Assembly (NCBI RefSeq): GCF_034424175.1
Contig: NZ_CP139986.1
Span: 1,302,001-1,366,000, forward strand
Direction of reading: 5' to 3'
Source of the DNA: Kluyvera intermedia
GTDB taxonomy: Bacteria > Pseudomonadota > Gammaproteobacteria > Enterobacterales > Enterobacteriaceae
DNA length: 64,000 nt
The translations under genes and the position numbers were made by a program. Of the stretch, positions 38,435 to 47,651 are shown piece after piece. The notes below the pieces were generated by a model. That model worked only from the letters and a program-made list of their open reading frames with translations, had not been told where the DNA came from and did no database searches. Numbering within the stretch: the stretch's first letter is position 1; the number at the start of each line of letters is the position of its first letter.

Positions 38435-38814
38435 TGGCGATTTTAGGGTTAGGTACCGACATCGTCGAAATCGCCCGTATCGAAGGTGTGATCGCCCGCA
38501 GTGGCGATCGCCTCGCTCGCCGTGTGTTAAGCGATAACGAATGGACCATCTGGGAAACACACCAGCAGCCAGTACGCTTTCTGGCGAAACGCTTTGCGGT
38601 CAAAGAGGCCGCATCGAAAGCGCTGGGCACCGGTATTCGCAACGGGCTGGCATTCAATCAGTTTGAAGTTTACAACGATGAATTGGGCAAGCCGAAACTG
38701 CGTTTATGGGGAGAGGCAAAATTGCTGGCAGAACGGATGGGGGTGGCGTATATGCATGTGACGCTCGCCGATGAGCGCCACTACGCCTGTGCTACGGTGA
38801 TCATCGAAAGCTAG
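38434..38814 (+). CDS. acpS: Holo-[acyl-carrier-protein] synthase AcpS
   Basis: AcpS transfers 4'-phosphopantetheine from CoA to apo-ACP, activating fatty acid synthesis. The 126 residues hold the two Mg-binding acids Asp9 (GLGTDIVEI) and Glu58 (RFAVKEAASKALGTG). It overlaps pdxJ by one base and converges on yfhL with the two stops sharing CTAG. Confidence 0.97.
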   Translation: MAILGLGTDIVEIARIEGVIARSGDRLARRVLSDNEWTIWETHQQPVRFLAKRFAVKEAASKALGTGIRNGLAFNQFEVYNDELGKPKLRLWGEAKLLAERMGVAYMHVTLADERHYACATVIIES

Positions 38815-39071
38815 ATTTTATCCGCGTGATGCATCTGGACAAACTTGTCCCACAGCTGCTCTTCGCTTTCCAGATGTGCCTGATCCTTTAAAATCGTATT
38901 CGGGATCGGGCACACTTTCTGACAGGTCGGCGTCTCATAATGGCCGATGCACTCGGTGCAGCGATCGCTGTTGATCTCGTAAATGCTGTCACCCATCGAA
39001 ATGGCCTCATTCGGACATTCCGGTTCACACATATCGCAGTTGATACATTTTTTGGTGATTAACAGCGCCAT
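38811..39071 (-). CDS. yfhL: Ferredoxin YfhL (2[4Fe-4S])
   Basis: YfhL is a small Alvin-type ferredoxin. The 86 residues carry two cluster motifs: Cys9, Cys12, Cys15 and Cys19 in KKCINCDMCEPECPN, and Cys38, Cys41, Cys50 and Cys54, with the long loop between the second and third Cys typical of Alvin-type ferredoxins. In E. coli it has been linked to tRNA hydroxylation by TrhP; the partner here is inferred. The stop overlaps the acpS stop. Confidence 0.95.
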   Translation of the reverse strand: MALLITKKCINCDMCEPECPNEAISMGDSIYEINSDRCTECIGHYETPTCQKVCPIPNTILKDQAHLESEEQLWDKFVQMHHADKI

Positions 39072-39164
39072 CAGGAAATTCTCAGAAACGTAATAAACAG
39101 GGCGCGCATTATACGCTCATTTTCCGCTCAGGCCATACCTTTTATGTGGTGATAGCACTGCCGA

Positions 39165-40013
39165 TCAAACCAGCTTTTTCACCAGCGCTTCGCTGTGACG
39201 AATACGCTCCGGTGCATTCTCCAGATCCTGTTGCACCAATCCCATAAACAGTAAATCCGTCAGCATCATCTGCGCGCTGGTCGAGGAAATTGCCGCGCTA
39301 CGTGTGGCCTGTTCTTCCGCGATGGTGTAGAGGCAATGTGTCGCCCGCTGCTGAAGCGTATTGGGTGAGAAGCCCGTAATGGCCAGTACCTTACCGCCGA
39401 CGCGTAGGGTTTCATCGGCCGCCAGATTAATCTCCCGACGCGCTCCGGAATAGGAAATAGCCAACAGCAAATCGTCCTTCGACATGGCCTGGACGGTAGC
39501 CAGCAGGGCGTGCATATCCAGTTCAGAAACGGCATTTAACCCGATTTTCATCAACTTCCAGCTAAAATTGCGCGCTACCAGGCCCGATGCGCCAATTCCG
39601 GTCAGGATAATGCGCCGAGCACTACGCAACAGCGTTACCGTTTCCACCAGCTTGTCTTCGCTGTTGACGTCGAGAGAGGCGTGCATGGCCGCCACATTAT
39701 CTTTAATCAGTTTTTCGCCCACCAGACGCAGTGGATCATCACCACAAATCTGGTTATGTACCGGCACGGAGTGCGGATTGACGTTACTGGCCATCGCTTC
39801 ACTTAAGGCCAGTTTTAGCGCTGGGAAACCTTTAAAACCGAGTTTCTGGGCAAATTTTACCACGCTGGACTGGCTGACCCCGGATTGGCTTGCAAGCTGC
39901 TGTGAGCTTAAGTGACGTGCCAGGTCCGGCTGCGCCAGAATAAAATCGGCCAGCTTTCTGTCGCTTTGCGCCAGCTGGGGATAACGCTGGCGTATACTGA
40001 TTAAACAATTCAT
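39165..40013 (-). CDS. yfhH: RpiR-family transcriptional regulator YfhH
   Basis: YfhH has an N-terminal RpiR-type helix-turn-helix (about 1-77, with SQQLASQSGVSQSSVVKFAQKLGF) and a C-terminal SIS domain for phosphosugar binding (about 125-265, with LTGIGASGLVARNF). The 282 residues equal E. coli YfhH. Its target genes are not established to my knowledge. It is divergent from pgpC, and a cluster of GAAT-N-ATTC palindromes lies 60-105 bases upstream of its start. Confidence 0.92.
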   Translation of the reverse strand: MNCLISIRQRYPQLAQSDRKLADFILAQPDLARHLSSQQLASQSGVSQSSVVKFAQKLGFKGFPALKLALSEAMASNVNPHSVPVHNQICGDDPLRLVGEKLIKDNVAAMHASLDVNSEDKLVETVTLLRSARRIILTGIGASGLVARNFSWKLMKIGLNAVSELDMHALLATVQAMSKDDLLLAISYSGARREINLAADETLRVGGKVLAITGFSPNTLQQRATHCLYTIAEEQATRSAAISSTSAQMMLTDLLFMGLVQQDLENAPERIRHSEALVKKLV

Positions 40014-40073
40014 AAAAACCTCGCGGGCAATAATGGCGACGGCGTGCCCGTTAACTAATCTACGCGTTTGAAA

Positions 40074-40118
40074 GAATTATGTATTCTATTATAACGGAAT
40101 AATTCGAATTAAATATTC
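40074..40118. promoter_or_regulatory. Phased palindrome cluster, possible YfhH operator
   Basis: Three palindromes follow each other: GAAT-TATGT-ATTC (40074-40086), GAAT-A-ATTC (40097-40105) and GAAT-TAAAT-ATTC (40106-40118). Their centres are 21 and 11 bases apart, about two and one helical turns. They lie in the AT-rich yfhH-pgpC divergent region. Confidence 0.55.
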
Positions 40119-40238
40119 CATCTAAGGTTAATAGCCCAGATTTTTCGCCAACTCTTCGTCACAACCCCACTGGGCGAAAGCGTGCTACCAATCTGTTAAT
40201 CTATGTATTGAACTGATTACGAATGACAGGAGTCTCTT

Positions 40239-40874
40239 TTGACAAGCCATTCTCGCCATGTGGTGTTTTTCGATCTTGATGGCACGTTACATCAGCAAGA
40301 TCTGTTCGGAGCATTTATCCGTTATTTGCTGCGCCGCTTACCGCTCAATACGTTGCTGGTATTGCCATTGCTGCCAATTATCGGCGCCGCTATGTTACTC
40401 AAGGGACGCGCAGCACGCTGGCCAATGAGCGTGCTACTGTGGGGCTGCACATTCGCTCGCCGTGAAGCGACGCTTAATGCGCTAGAGGCGAGTTTTATTA
40501 TCTGGTTTCGTGCCACGGTAACGCCGTTCCCGGTGGTGCAGCAACGCTTAGACAGCTACCTAAGTCGACAGGATGCCGATGTCTGGCTAATTACCGGATC
40601 GCCGCAGACGCTTGTTGAACGCGCCTACGCTGACGCGCCGTGGATGTCTCGCATCAACCTGATTGGTAGCCAGATGCGCCGTGCCTTTGGCGGGCGTGTT
40701 TTATCTGTGCGCTGCCTGGGCCATGAAAAAGTGGTACAGCTTGAGCAACGTCTTGGTACGCCGCTGCGTCTTTACAGCGGGTATAGCGACAGTAAGCAGG
40801 ATAACCCGCTACTTTATTTTTGTGAGCACCGCTGGCGCGTGACGCCACACGGTGAACTGGAGCAGCTTGAATAA
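40239..40874 (+). CDS. pgpC: Phosphatidylglycerophosphatase C PgpC (YfhB)
   Basis: PgpC is one of three enzymes that dephosphorylate phosphatidylglycerol phosphate to phosphatidylglycerol. The 211 residues equal E. coli PgpC. The HAD nucleophile motif FFDLDGTL (Asp12, Asp14) is at the N terminus, followed by a membrane segment (about 33-52) and the later HAD motif SGYSDSKQDNPLL. The start is TTG at 40239 with ACAGGAG upstream. Confidence 0.93.
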   Translation: MTSHSRHVVFFDLDGTLHQQDLFGAFIRYLLRRLPLNTLLVLPLLPIIGAAMLLKGRAARWPMSVLLWGCTFARREATLNALEASFIIWFRATVTPFPVVQQRLDSYLSRQDADVWLITGSPQTLVERAYADAPWMSRINLIGSQMRRAFGGRVLSVRCLGHEKVVQLEQRLGTPLRLYSGYSDSKQDNPLLYFCEHRWRVTPHGELEQLE

Positions 40875-40903
40875 GCATGCGCTGCTCTTTGATGGATATT
40901 GTG

Positions 40904-40909
40904 TATAAT
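40904..40909 (+). promoter_or_regulatory. Candidate -10 box of the tadA promoter
   Basis: A consensus TATAAT lies 32 bases upstream of the tadA start in the pgpC-tadA gap, in the context GTGTATAATGCGCGGCG. No good -35 box is visible at the normal spacing. Confidence 0.55.
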
Positions 40910-40941
40910 GCGCGGCGTTTTATCATCTGGAGCCCCCGACG

Positions 40942-41442
40942 TTGTCTGATACTGAACTCAACCATGAATACTGGATGCGCCATGCGCTGATGCTTGCCAA
41001 ACGCGCCTGGGACGAAGGGGAGGTGCCGGTAGGCGCTGTGCTGGTGCATAAAAACCAGGTGATAGGCGAAGGCTGGAATCGCCCGATTGGTCGTCACGAT
41101 CCGACGGCACATGCGGAAATTATGGCGTTACGCCAGGGCGGCCTGGTGCTGCAAAACTATCGGCTTATCGATACCACGCTGTATGTGACTCTGGAACCTT
41201 GCGTCATGTGTGCGGGCGCCATGGTACACGGCCGTATTGGCAATCTGGTGTTTGGCGCGCGCGATGCTAAAACCGGCGCGGCGGGTTCGTTGATTGACGT
41301 ATTACATCATCCCGGAATGAACCATCGAGTTGAGATCGCTGAAGGTGTGTTGGCCGACGAATGCTCGGCGATGTTGAGTGATTTCTTCCGCCACCGTCGG
41401 CAGCAGCAAAAAGCGTTAAAGCAGGCGGCGAAGCACGATTAA
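40942..41442 (+). CDS. tadA: tRNA-specific adenosine deaminase TadA
   Basis: TadA converts A34 of tRNA-Arg(ACG) to inosine; it is essential. The 166 residues (167 in E. coli) have the zinc-deaminase signature His57-Ala-Glu59 (TAHAEIMAL) and Cys87/Cys90 (PCVMC). The start is TTG at 40942 (MSDTELNHEYWM), preceded by TCTGGAG. It is followed by a REP cluster rather than a clear terminator. Confidence 0.97.
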   Translation: MSDTELNHEYWMRHALMLAKRAWDEGEVPVGAVLVHKNQVIGEGWNRPIGRHDPTAHAEIMALRQGGLVLQNYRLIDTTLYVTLEPCVMCAGAMVHGRIGNLVFGARDAKTGAAGSLIDVLHHPGMNHRVEIAEGVLADECSAMLSDFFRHRRQQQKALKQAAKHD

Positions 41443-41455
41443 CCTAGAGTGCCAG

Positions 41456-41563
41456 TCCCGGGGGCGGCGTAAACGCCTTGCCCGGGCTACCATTTACCTA
41501 GTGCGCGGTTTTACATAGGACGACATTCGTTGGTAGCCCGGCCAAGCGCAGCGCCGCCGGGAA
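41456..41563. repeat. Mixed REP cluster between tadA and mltF
   Basis: Two different REP types face each other. The first (41456-41491) is TCCCGGGGGCGGCGTAAACG followed by CCTTGCCCGGGCTACC. The second (41532-41563) is the reverse complement of the GCGCTGCGCTTGGCCGGG type found beside ung. A 40-base spacer lies between. Both convergent transcripts, tadA and mltF, run into the element. Confidence 0.88.
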
Positions 41564-41648
41564 GTACCCGCAGCTTTCTCCCCAACAGCTTAAACATTCA
41601 CAGGCGATGCTGACCATCAAATCCGAGCTGACATTTTAAACTGAACGT

Positions 41649-43187
41649 TTATTTTTTCGGTGAGAATCTCAGCAATGACGGGTCGCCGTTGCTGTAATCG
41701 CTCCGGCGTAAAAATGAGAACAGCCCAAAAGCATTATCGCCCTGATGCAGTTCATCTGGCGATACCGAAGGATAGGCCTGAGCAATTGCCTTCTCTTCCG
41801 CTTCCCGCTGTTCTTTTTCCTGCAAATAGCCGACGAGGCTTATCTGGTACTTACGAATATTCTCAACGTAAGCGTAAGCTTCATGCCCACGGGCATAACC
41901 GTAGGTCAGCTTGCTATACCAGGGTTTCTGGCTCAGTAACGGCAGACGCTGCTTCACATCGGCCCAGCTATCAGGGTTGCCTTTTTGTTTTGCGGTGAGC
42001 GCACGTGCGTCGAGCATATGGGCATAACCGAGATTATAGGCGGCGAGCGCAAACCAGATTCGTTCACCTTGCGGCACGGTATCCGGAACCTTGTCCATCA
42101 TATCTTCGATGTAACGCATCCCGCCGCTGATGCTTTGCTCGGCATCGGTTCTGTCGGTTAATCCCAGACTCTGGGCGGTATTTTTGGTGAGCATCATCAG
42201 ACCACGCACGCCGGTGGGGGAGGTAGCGAGCGGATCCCAGTGCGACTCCTGATAAGAAATGGCTGCCAGCAGGCGCCAGTCGATCTCGCTAGCGTACTTT
42301 TCAAATAGCGGCTGTAAATCGGGCAATACGTTATCGACCGCGCGCAGGAATGAACGCGTATCAACATAGTCAAAATCATTGCCGTGGCCGAGATACTTTT
42401 CTTCCAGACGGGCAAGGGTGCCGTCATCATTAATGTTGTTGAAGAAGTCGAGCATTGCGGCTGTGAGCGTATTGTCATCATCCTGTAGGCTAAACCAGGT
42501 GACCGGCTGCTCGTCAGTGATATCCAGCGCTACCGCCAGTTCAGGATGAACACGCTGGAATAGACCAATCGCCACCGAATCGGCAATGGTGTAGTCCAGT
42601 TTGCCATCGATAACCGCCTGCATCAGATCGACCGACGCGCGTTTGTCGTCAACGGTCCATGACAGGTCTGGGTACTTCTTCTGTTTTAAACTGTGCAGAT
42701 CGTTTATGACCACCTGCCCAGGGGCCACGATGAGCTGGCCTGCGGTGATGTTACTGAGGCTACGAGGCCGCGTATTACCCACGCGATAAACCAACTGCTG
42801 TGAAACGGAGTAGTAGGTGGGGCCGGGCTGATAGTTTTTGACCCGTTCGCTGTTATAGACCAGCCCCGCCGCCAGCATATCGGCGTCGTTATGGTCAAGG
42901 TCATCAAAAAGCTGGCTGATATTCTGCCGCACGGTGATTTTCAGCTTCACGCCGAGGTAGTCAGCAAACTGCTGAGCTAACTCATAGTCGAGGCCAATAT
43001 CTTTATCATTATAGGTACTGTAGGTCAGCGGGGATTGCACGGTACTGACGCGCAGCTCCCCCCGCTCTTTGATCGCGGCGATTCGGTTTTCTGGTTTGCC
43101 AAACCAGGGAATTGATGGCCATAGGGCCGCTGCCAGCAACAGCGTCACAACGCCGATGAGCAGATAATTAATCTTAAGTTTTTTCAA
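41649..43187 (-). CDS. mltF: Membrane-bound lytic murein transglycosylase F MltF
   Basis: MltF cleaves peptidoglycan glycan strands at the outer membrane, forming 1,6-anhydro-muropeptides. The 512-residue protein has an N-terminal signal/membrane segment (about 5-25), a periplasmic solute-binding-like regulatory domain (about 40-265) and a C-terminal SLT domain with catalytic Glu in SYQESHWDP and the motif AAYNLGYAHM. The last residues differ from E. coli MltF (518), as expected for a variable tail. It is divergent from purL. Confidence 0.96.
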   Translation of the reverse strand: MKKLKINYLLIGVVTLLLAAALWPSIPWFGKPENRIAAIKERGELRVSTVQSPLTYSTYNDKDIGLDYELAQQFADYLGVKLKITVRQNISQLFDDLDHNDADMLAAGLVYNSERVKNYQPGPTYYSVSQQLVYRVGNTRPRSLSNITAGQLIVAPGQVVINDLHSLKQKKYPDLSWTVDDKRASVDLMQAVIDGKLDYTIADSVAIGLFQRVHPELAVALDITDEQPVTWFSLQDDDNTLTAAMLDFFNNINDDGTLARLEEKYLGHGNDFDYVDTRSFLRAVDNVLPDLQPLFEKYASEIDWRLLAAISYQESHWDPLATSPTGVRGLMMLTKNTAQSLGLTDRTDAEQSISGGMRYIEDMMDKVPDTVPQGERIWFALAAYNLGYAHMLDARALTAKQKGNPDSWADVKQRLPLLSQKPWYSKLTYGYARGHEAYAYVENIRKYQISLVGYLQEKEQREAEEKAIAQAYPSVSPDELHQGDNAFGLFSFLRRSDYSNGDPSLLRFSPKK

Positions 43188-43340
43188 ATAGTTAATTCGC
43201 CCAGATGTAAGTATAAATCCCTGACGACGTTACGGTTTGCTATAGATTGAGCGGCATTTTGCTTAACATTGCGCCACTTGGCAACTGATTCGAGAAGTAG
43301 GTCACATCTATTGGTAAAGCGCGCCGCTGATTTTATTTCG

Positions 43341-43379
43341 ACGCAAACGGTTTCGTCGCGGCGCAGGATTCTCTATAAT
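43341..43379 (+). promoter_or_regulatory. purL promoter with PurR box
   Basis: ACGCAAACGGTTTCGT at 43341-43356 differs from the PurR consensus ACGCAAACGTTTTCGT at one position. A -10 box TATAAT follows at 43374-43379, so PurR bound with hypoxanthine or guanine would cover the -35 region (TTTCGT, 43351-43356). Confidence 0.88.
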
Positions 43380-43432
43380 AGCGCCCGTTCTCCCCCATTG
43401 CGCACACTGAAAGCTGAGAAGACGAGAGACTT

Positions 43433-46400
43433 ATGATGGAAATTCTGCGTGGTTCGCCTGCACTGTCTGCATTTCGCATTAACAAACTGCTGACGCGTTT
43501 TCAGGCAGCCAACCTCCCGGTAAGCAATATATACGCTGAGTATGTCCATTTTGCCGACCTGGAAGCGCCGCTAAATGAAGAAGAGCAGTCCAGGCTTTCG
43601 CGACTGTTGCAGTATGGCCCAAGCCTCAACAGCCATACACCGACCGGTAAACTGCTGCTCGTCACTCCCCGCCCTGGCACTATCTCTCCCTGGTCTTCGA
43701 AAGCTACTGACATTGCTCATAACTGCGGCCTGCCACAGGTTCTGCGTTTAGAGCGCGGCGTAGCGTATTACCTCGATGCTCCTGACCTGACCGCTGTACA
43801 AGCGAATGCTGTGGCGGCAGAACTGCACGACCGCATGATGGAGAGCGTATTTGGCTCCCTGCAGGATGCCCAAAAACTGTTTGCTCACCATCAACCCGCT
43901 CCGGTCACCAGTATTGATCTGCTGGGGCAGGGACGTCAGGCGCTCATTGAGGCCAATATCCGCCTTGGCCTGGCGCTGGCTGATGATGAAATTGATTACC
44001 TGCAAGATGCGTTTAGCAAGCTGGGGCGCAACCCGAACGACATCGAGCTGTACATGTTTGCGCAGGCCAACTCCGAACACTGTCGCCACAAAATCTTCAA
44101 CGCCGACTGGATTATCGACGGTCAAGAACAGCCGAAGTCGCTGTTTAAAATGATTAAAAACACCTTCGAAACCACGCCGGATCACGTGCTGTCAGCGTAC
44201 AAAGATAACGCCGCCGTGATGGAAGGTTCCGAAGTGGGTCGCTACTTTGCCGATCACGCCACCGGCCGCTACGATTTCCATCAGGAGCCAACGCATATCC
44301 TGATGAAAGTGGAAACCCATAACCACCCGACCGCTATCTCGCCATGGCCAGGTGCGGCAACCGGCTCTGGCGGCGAAATCCGTGACGAAGGCGCTACCGG
44401 GCGCGGTGCGAAACCGAAAGCCGGGCTGGTGGGCTTCTCCGTATCTAACCTGCGTATTCCAGGCTTTGAACAGCCGTGGGAAGAAGATTTCGGCAAACCT
44501 GACCGTATCGTTACTGCGCTGGATATCATGACCGACGGCCCGCTGGGAGGCGCTGCGTTTAACAACGAATTTGGTCGTCCGGCGCTGACCGGCTACTTCC
44601 GTACCTATGAAGAGAAAGTGAACAGCCACAACGGCGAAGAGCTGCGCGGCTATCACAAACCGGTCATGCTGGCGGGCGGGATCGGCAACATACGCGCCGA
44701 TCATGTGCAGAAAGGCGAGATCGTGGTGGGCGCAAAACTGATCGTCCTCGGCGGCCCGGCCATGAACATCGGTCTGGGCGGCGGTGCAGCCTCTTCAATG
44801 GCTTCCGGCCAGTCTGACGCTGACCTCGACTTTGCCTCCGTCCAGCGCGACAACCCGGAAATGGAACGTCGCTGCCAGGAAGTTATCGACCGCTGCTGGC
44901 AGTTGGGCGATGCGAACCCGATTCTGTTTATCCATGACGTCGGCGCAGGCGGCCTGTCTAACGCTATGCCGGAACTGGTGAGCGACGGTGGGCGCGGCGG
45001 TAAGTTTGAACTGCGCGACATCTTAAGCGATGAGCCTGGCATGAGCCCGCTGGAAATCTGGTGTAACGAATCTCAGGAGCGCTATGTACTGGCGGTGTCT
45101 GCGGACCAGTTGCCGCTGTTTGACGAATTGTGCAAACGCGAGCGTGCGCCTTATGCGGTGATTGGTGAAGCGACCGAAGAGCTTCATCTTTCCATGAACG
45201 ACAGCCATTTTGACAATCAGCCTATTGACCTGCCGCTGGACGTGCTGCTGGGCAAAACGCCGAAAATGACCCGCGACGTGCAGACCCTGAAAGCCAAAGG
45301 CGAGCAGCTGGCGCGTGAGAATATTTCTCTGGCCGATGCGGTGAACCGCGTGTTGCACCTGCCGACCGTGGCTGAAAAAACCTTCCTTGTTACCATCGGC
45401 GACCGTACCGTTACCGGCATGGTAGCGCGTGACCAGATGGTCGGCCCGTGGCAGATTCCAGTGGCTAACTGTGCGGTCACCACCGCCAGCCTTGATAGCT
45501 ACTACGGTGAAGCCATGGCGATTGGCGAACGTGCGCCGGTCGCTCTGCTGGACTTCGCGGCTTCCGCCCGTCTGGCGGTCGGCGAAGCGCTGACTAACAT
45601 TGCCGCTACCCAGATTGGCGACATTAAACAGATTAAGCTCTCTGCTAACTGGATGTCTGCTGCCGGTCACCCGGGCGAAGATGCTGGCCTCTACGAAGCG
45701 GTAAAAGCGATTGGTGAAGAACTATGTCCTGAGCTGGGCCTGACTATCCCGGTGGGCAAAGACTCCATGTCGATGAAAACCCGCTGGCAGGAAGGTAATG
45801 AGCAGCGTGAGATGACTTCACCGCTGTCGCTGGTGATTACCGCCTTTGCCCGTGTCGAGGACGTGCGTCATACCATCACTCCAGAGCTCTCCACGGATGA
45901 TAACGCCTTGTTGCTTATCGACCTGGGTAAAGGTCACAACACGCTGGGCGCCACCGCGCTGGCGCAGGTTTATCGTCAACTGGGCGACAAACCTGCGGAC
46001 GTGCGTGACGTTGCGCAGTTGAAAGGTTTCTACGATGCCATTCAGACGTTGGTGGCCGAACGTAAGCTGCTGGCCTACCACGACCGTTCCGATGGTGGCC
46101 TGCTGGTTACCCTGGCTGAGATGGCATTTGCCGGTCACTGTGGCATCGAAGCTGATATCGCTGCTTTGGGCGACGATCGTCTGGCGGCACTGTTTACCGA
46201 AGAACTGGGCGCCGTGATTCAGGTTCGTGCAGCGGATCGTGAAGCCGTCGAAGCGATTCTGACCGCAAGCGGTCTGGCTGACTGCGTACATTACCTCGGT
46301 CAAGCGGTCGCGGGTGACCGCTTCACGCTGACTGCCAACGGCCAGCCGGTGTTCAGCGAAAGCCGTACTACGCTGCGTATGTGGTGGGCAGAAACCACCT

Positions 46401-47320
46401 GGCAAATGCAGCGCCTTCGCGACAACCCGGAATGTGCTGACCAGGAACACCAGGCGAAAGCTAACGATAACGATCCGGGCCTCAATGTTAAGCTGAACTT
46501 CGATATCAATGCGGATATCGCGGCACCTTACATTGCGACCGGTGCGCGCCCAAAAGTGGCCGTACTGCGTGAGCAGGGCGTGAACTCCCACGTCGAAATG
46601 GCAGCCGCCTTCCACCGTGCGGGCTTTGACGCTATCGACGTGCATATGAGTGACCTGTTAGCGGGGCGCACTGGCCTTGACGCATTCGATGCGCTGGTGG
46701 CCTGTGGCGGCTTCTCCTACGGCGACGTACTGGGCGCGGGCGAAGGGTGGGCAAAATCCATTCTGTTCAACAACCGCGTGCGCGATGAGTTTGCCACCTT
46801 CTTCCATCGTCCACAGACGCTGGCGCTGGGCGTATGTAACGGCTGTCAGATGATGTCTAACCTGCGTGAACTGATCCCGGGCAGCGACCTGTGGCCGCGC
46901 TTTGTGCGTAACCACTCTGACCGCTTTGAAGCGCGCTTTAGCCTGGTTGAAGTGGCATCCAGTCCATCGCTGCTGCTTGCTGGCATGGAAGGTTCGCGCA
47001 TGCCAATCGCCGTTTCCCACGGCGAAGGCCATGTCGAAGTCCGCGATGCGGCTCACCTGGCGGCACTTGAAAGTAAAGGTCTGGTGGCGCTGCGCTTCGT
47101 GGATAACTTCGGTAAAGTCACCGAAACTTACCCGGCTAACCCGAACGGCTCGCCAAACGGTATCACCGCCGTCACCAGCGAAAGCGGTCGCGTAACCATC
47201 ATGATGCCGCACCCGGAACGCGTATTCCGCACGGTGGCTAACTCCTGGCACCCGGAAAACTGGGGCGAGGATAGCCCGTGGATGCGCATCTTCCGCAATG
47301 CGCGTAAACAGCTCGGCTAA
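43433..47320 (+). CDS. purL: Phosphoribosylformylglycinamidine synthase PurL
   Basis: PurL converts FGAR, glutamine and ATP to FGAM, the fourth step of purine synthesis. The 1295 residues equal E. coli PurL (large type). The order is an N-terminal PurS-like domain, the linker, the FGAM synthetase core with HNHPTAISPWPGAATGSGGE (about residue 296 on), a duplicated second half, and a C-terminal class I glutamine amidotransferase with the nucleophile Cys in GVCNGCQMM and the His in MPHPER. Start MMEILRGSPALSAFR. A strong terminator follows. Confidence 0.98.
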   Translation: MMEILRGSPALSAFRINKLLTRFQAANLPVSNIYAEYVHFADLEAPLNEEEQSRLSRLLQYGPSLNSHTPTGKLLLVTPRPGTISPWSSKATDIAHNCGLPQVLRLERGVAYYLDAPDLTAVQANAVAAELHDRMMESVFGSLQDAQKLFAHHQPAPVTSIDLLGQGRQALIEANIRLGLALADDEIDYLQDAFSKLGRNPNDIELYMFAQANSEHCRHKIFNADWIIDGQEQPKSLFKMIKNTFETTPDHVLSAYKDNAAVMEGSEVGRYFADHATGRYDFHQEPTHILMKVETHNHPTAISPWPGAATGSGGEIRDEGATGRGAKPKAGLVGFSVSNLRIPGFEQPWEEDFGKPDRIVTALDIMTDGPLGGAAFNNEFGRPALTGYFRTYEEKVNSHNGEELRGYHKPVMLAGGIGNIRADHVQKGEIVVGAKLIVLGGPAMNIGLGGGAASSMASGQSDADLDFASVQRDNPEMERRCQEVIDRCWQLGDANPILFIHDVGAGGLSNAMPELVSDGGRGGKFELRDILSDEPGMSPLEIWCNESQERYVLAVSADQLPLFDELCKRERAPYAVIGEATEELHLSMNDSHFDNQPIDLPLDVLLGKTPKMTRDVQTLKAKGEQLARENISLADAVNRVLHLPTVAEKTFLVTIGDRTVTGMVARDQMVGPWQIPVANCAVTTASLDSYYGEAMAIGERAPVALLDFAASARLAVGEALTNIAATQIGDIKQIKLSANWMSAAGHPGEDAGLYEAVKAIGEELCPELGLTIPVGKDSMSMKTRWQEGNEQREMTSPLSLVITAFARVEDVRHTITPELSTDDNALLLIDLGKGHNTLGATALAQVYRQLGDKPADVRDVAQLKGFYDAIQTLVAERKLLAYHDRSDGGLLVTLAEMAFAGHCGIEADIAALGDDRLAALFTEELGAVIQVRAADREAVEAILTASGLADCVHYLGQAVAGDRFTLTANGQPVFSESRTTLRMWWAETTWQMQRLRDNPECADQEHQAKANDNDPGLNVKLNFDINADIAAPYIATGARPKVAVLREQGVNSHVEMAAAFHRAGFDAIDVHMSDLLAGRTGLDAFDALVACGGFSYGDVLGAGEGWAKSILFNNRVRDEFATFFHRPQTLALGVCNGCQMMSNLRELIPGSDLWPRFVRNHSDRFEARFSLVEVASSPSLLLAGMEGSRMPIAVSHGEGHVEVRDAAHLAALESKGLVALRFVDNFGKVTETYPANPNGSPNGITAVTSESGRVTIMMPHPERVFRTVANSWHPENWGEDSPWMRIFRNARKQLG

Positions 47321-47337
47321 TCATTTTGCCTACGCAT

Positions 47338-47369
47338 CAAGCCCCTTCTCGTAAGGGGCTTTTTTTTAT
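47338..47369 (+). terminator. Rho-independent terminator of purL
   Basis: The stem AAGCCCCTT / AAGGGGCTT with a short loop is followed by seven T residues, 18 bases after the purL stop. Confidence 0.93.
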
Positions 47370-47422
47370 TTATCGTACACGCTCCTGTAGCCCGGCACAC
47401 AGTGACGCCAAGATGCCTCAGG

Positions 47423-47535
47423 TGTCTGCAAATCCCGACAGCACCGTATTATGATGTCTCCAATAGGAGACACTTAATTCATTGATTTAAAGAATATTTA
47501 TTTTTACGTGAAAGGTATGTTGCTGTTTAGCGACA
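47423..47535 (+). promoter_or_regulatory. Three QseF/GlrR binding sites upstream of glmY
   Basis: Sites of the form TGTC-N10-GACA lie at 47423-47440 and 47455-47472, and a third with one mismatch (TGTT-N10-GACA) at 47518-47535. They sit 117-229 bases upstream of the glmY start, the normal enhancer position for a sigma-54 activator. The activator QseF/GlrR is encoded 2.2 kb downstream. Confidence 0.9.
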
Positions 47536-47624
47536 CAAAGTACAAAAAACACCCAATCACAAATAGAAAGGTAATAGGTATATTTCCTATATTTTTCATT
47601 GTGTTAATTTATTGTTTTGCACTG

Positions 47625-47640
47625 TGGCACGCATCATGCA
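47625..47640 (+). promoter_or_regulatory. sigma-54 promoter of glmY
   Basis: TGGCACG (47625-47631) and ATGCA (47636-47640) place the invariant GG and GC ten bases apart, matching the -24/-12 sigma-54 consensus. The GC of the -12 box is 13 bases before the predicted sRNA start at 47652. Confidence 0.9.
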
Positions 47641-47651
47641 TAATATCAACC

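Noticed and set aside
45818..46645. Long minus-strand frame opposite purL
   Set aside because: Explained by purL codon use; composition is that of a shadow frame.
47384..47405. GTAGCCCGGCACACAG as a further REP copy
   Set aside because: Only the first half resembles a REP arm and no partner arm follows; too degenerate to list.
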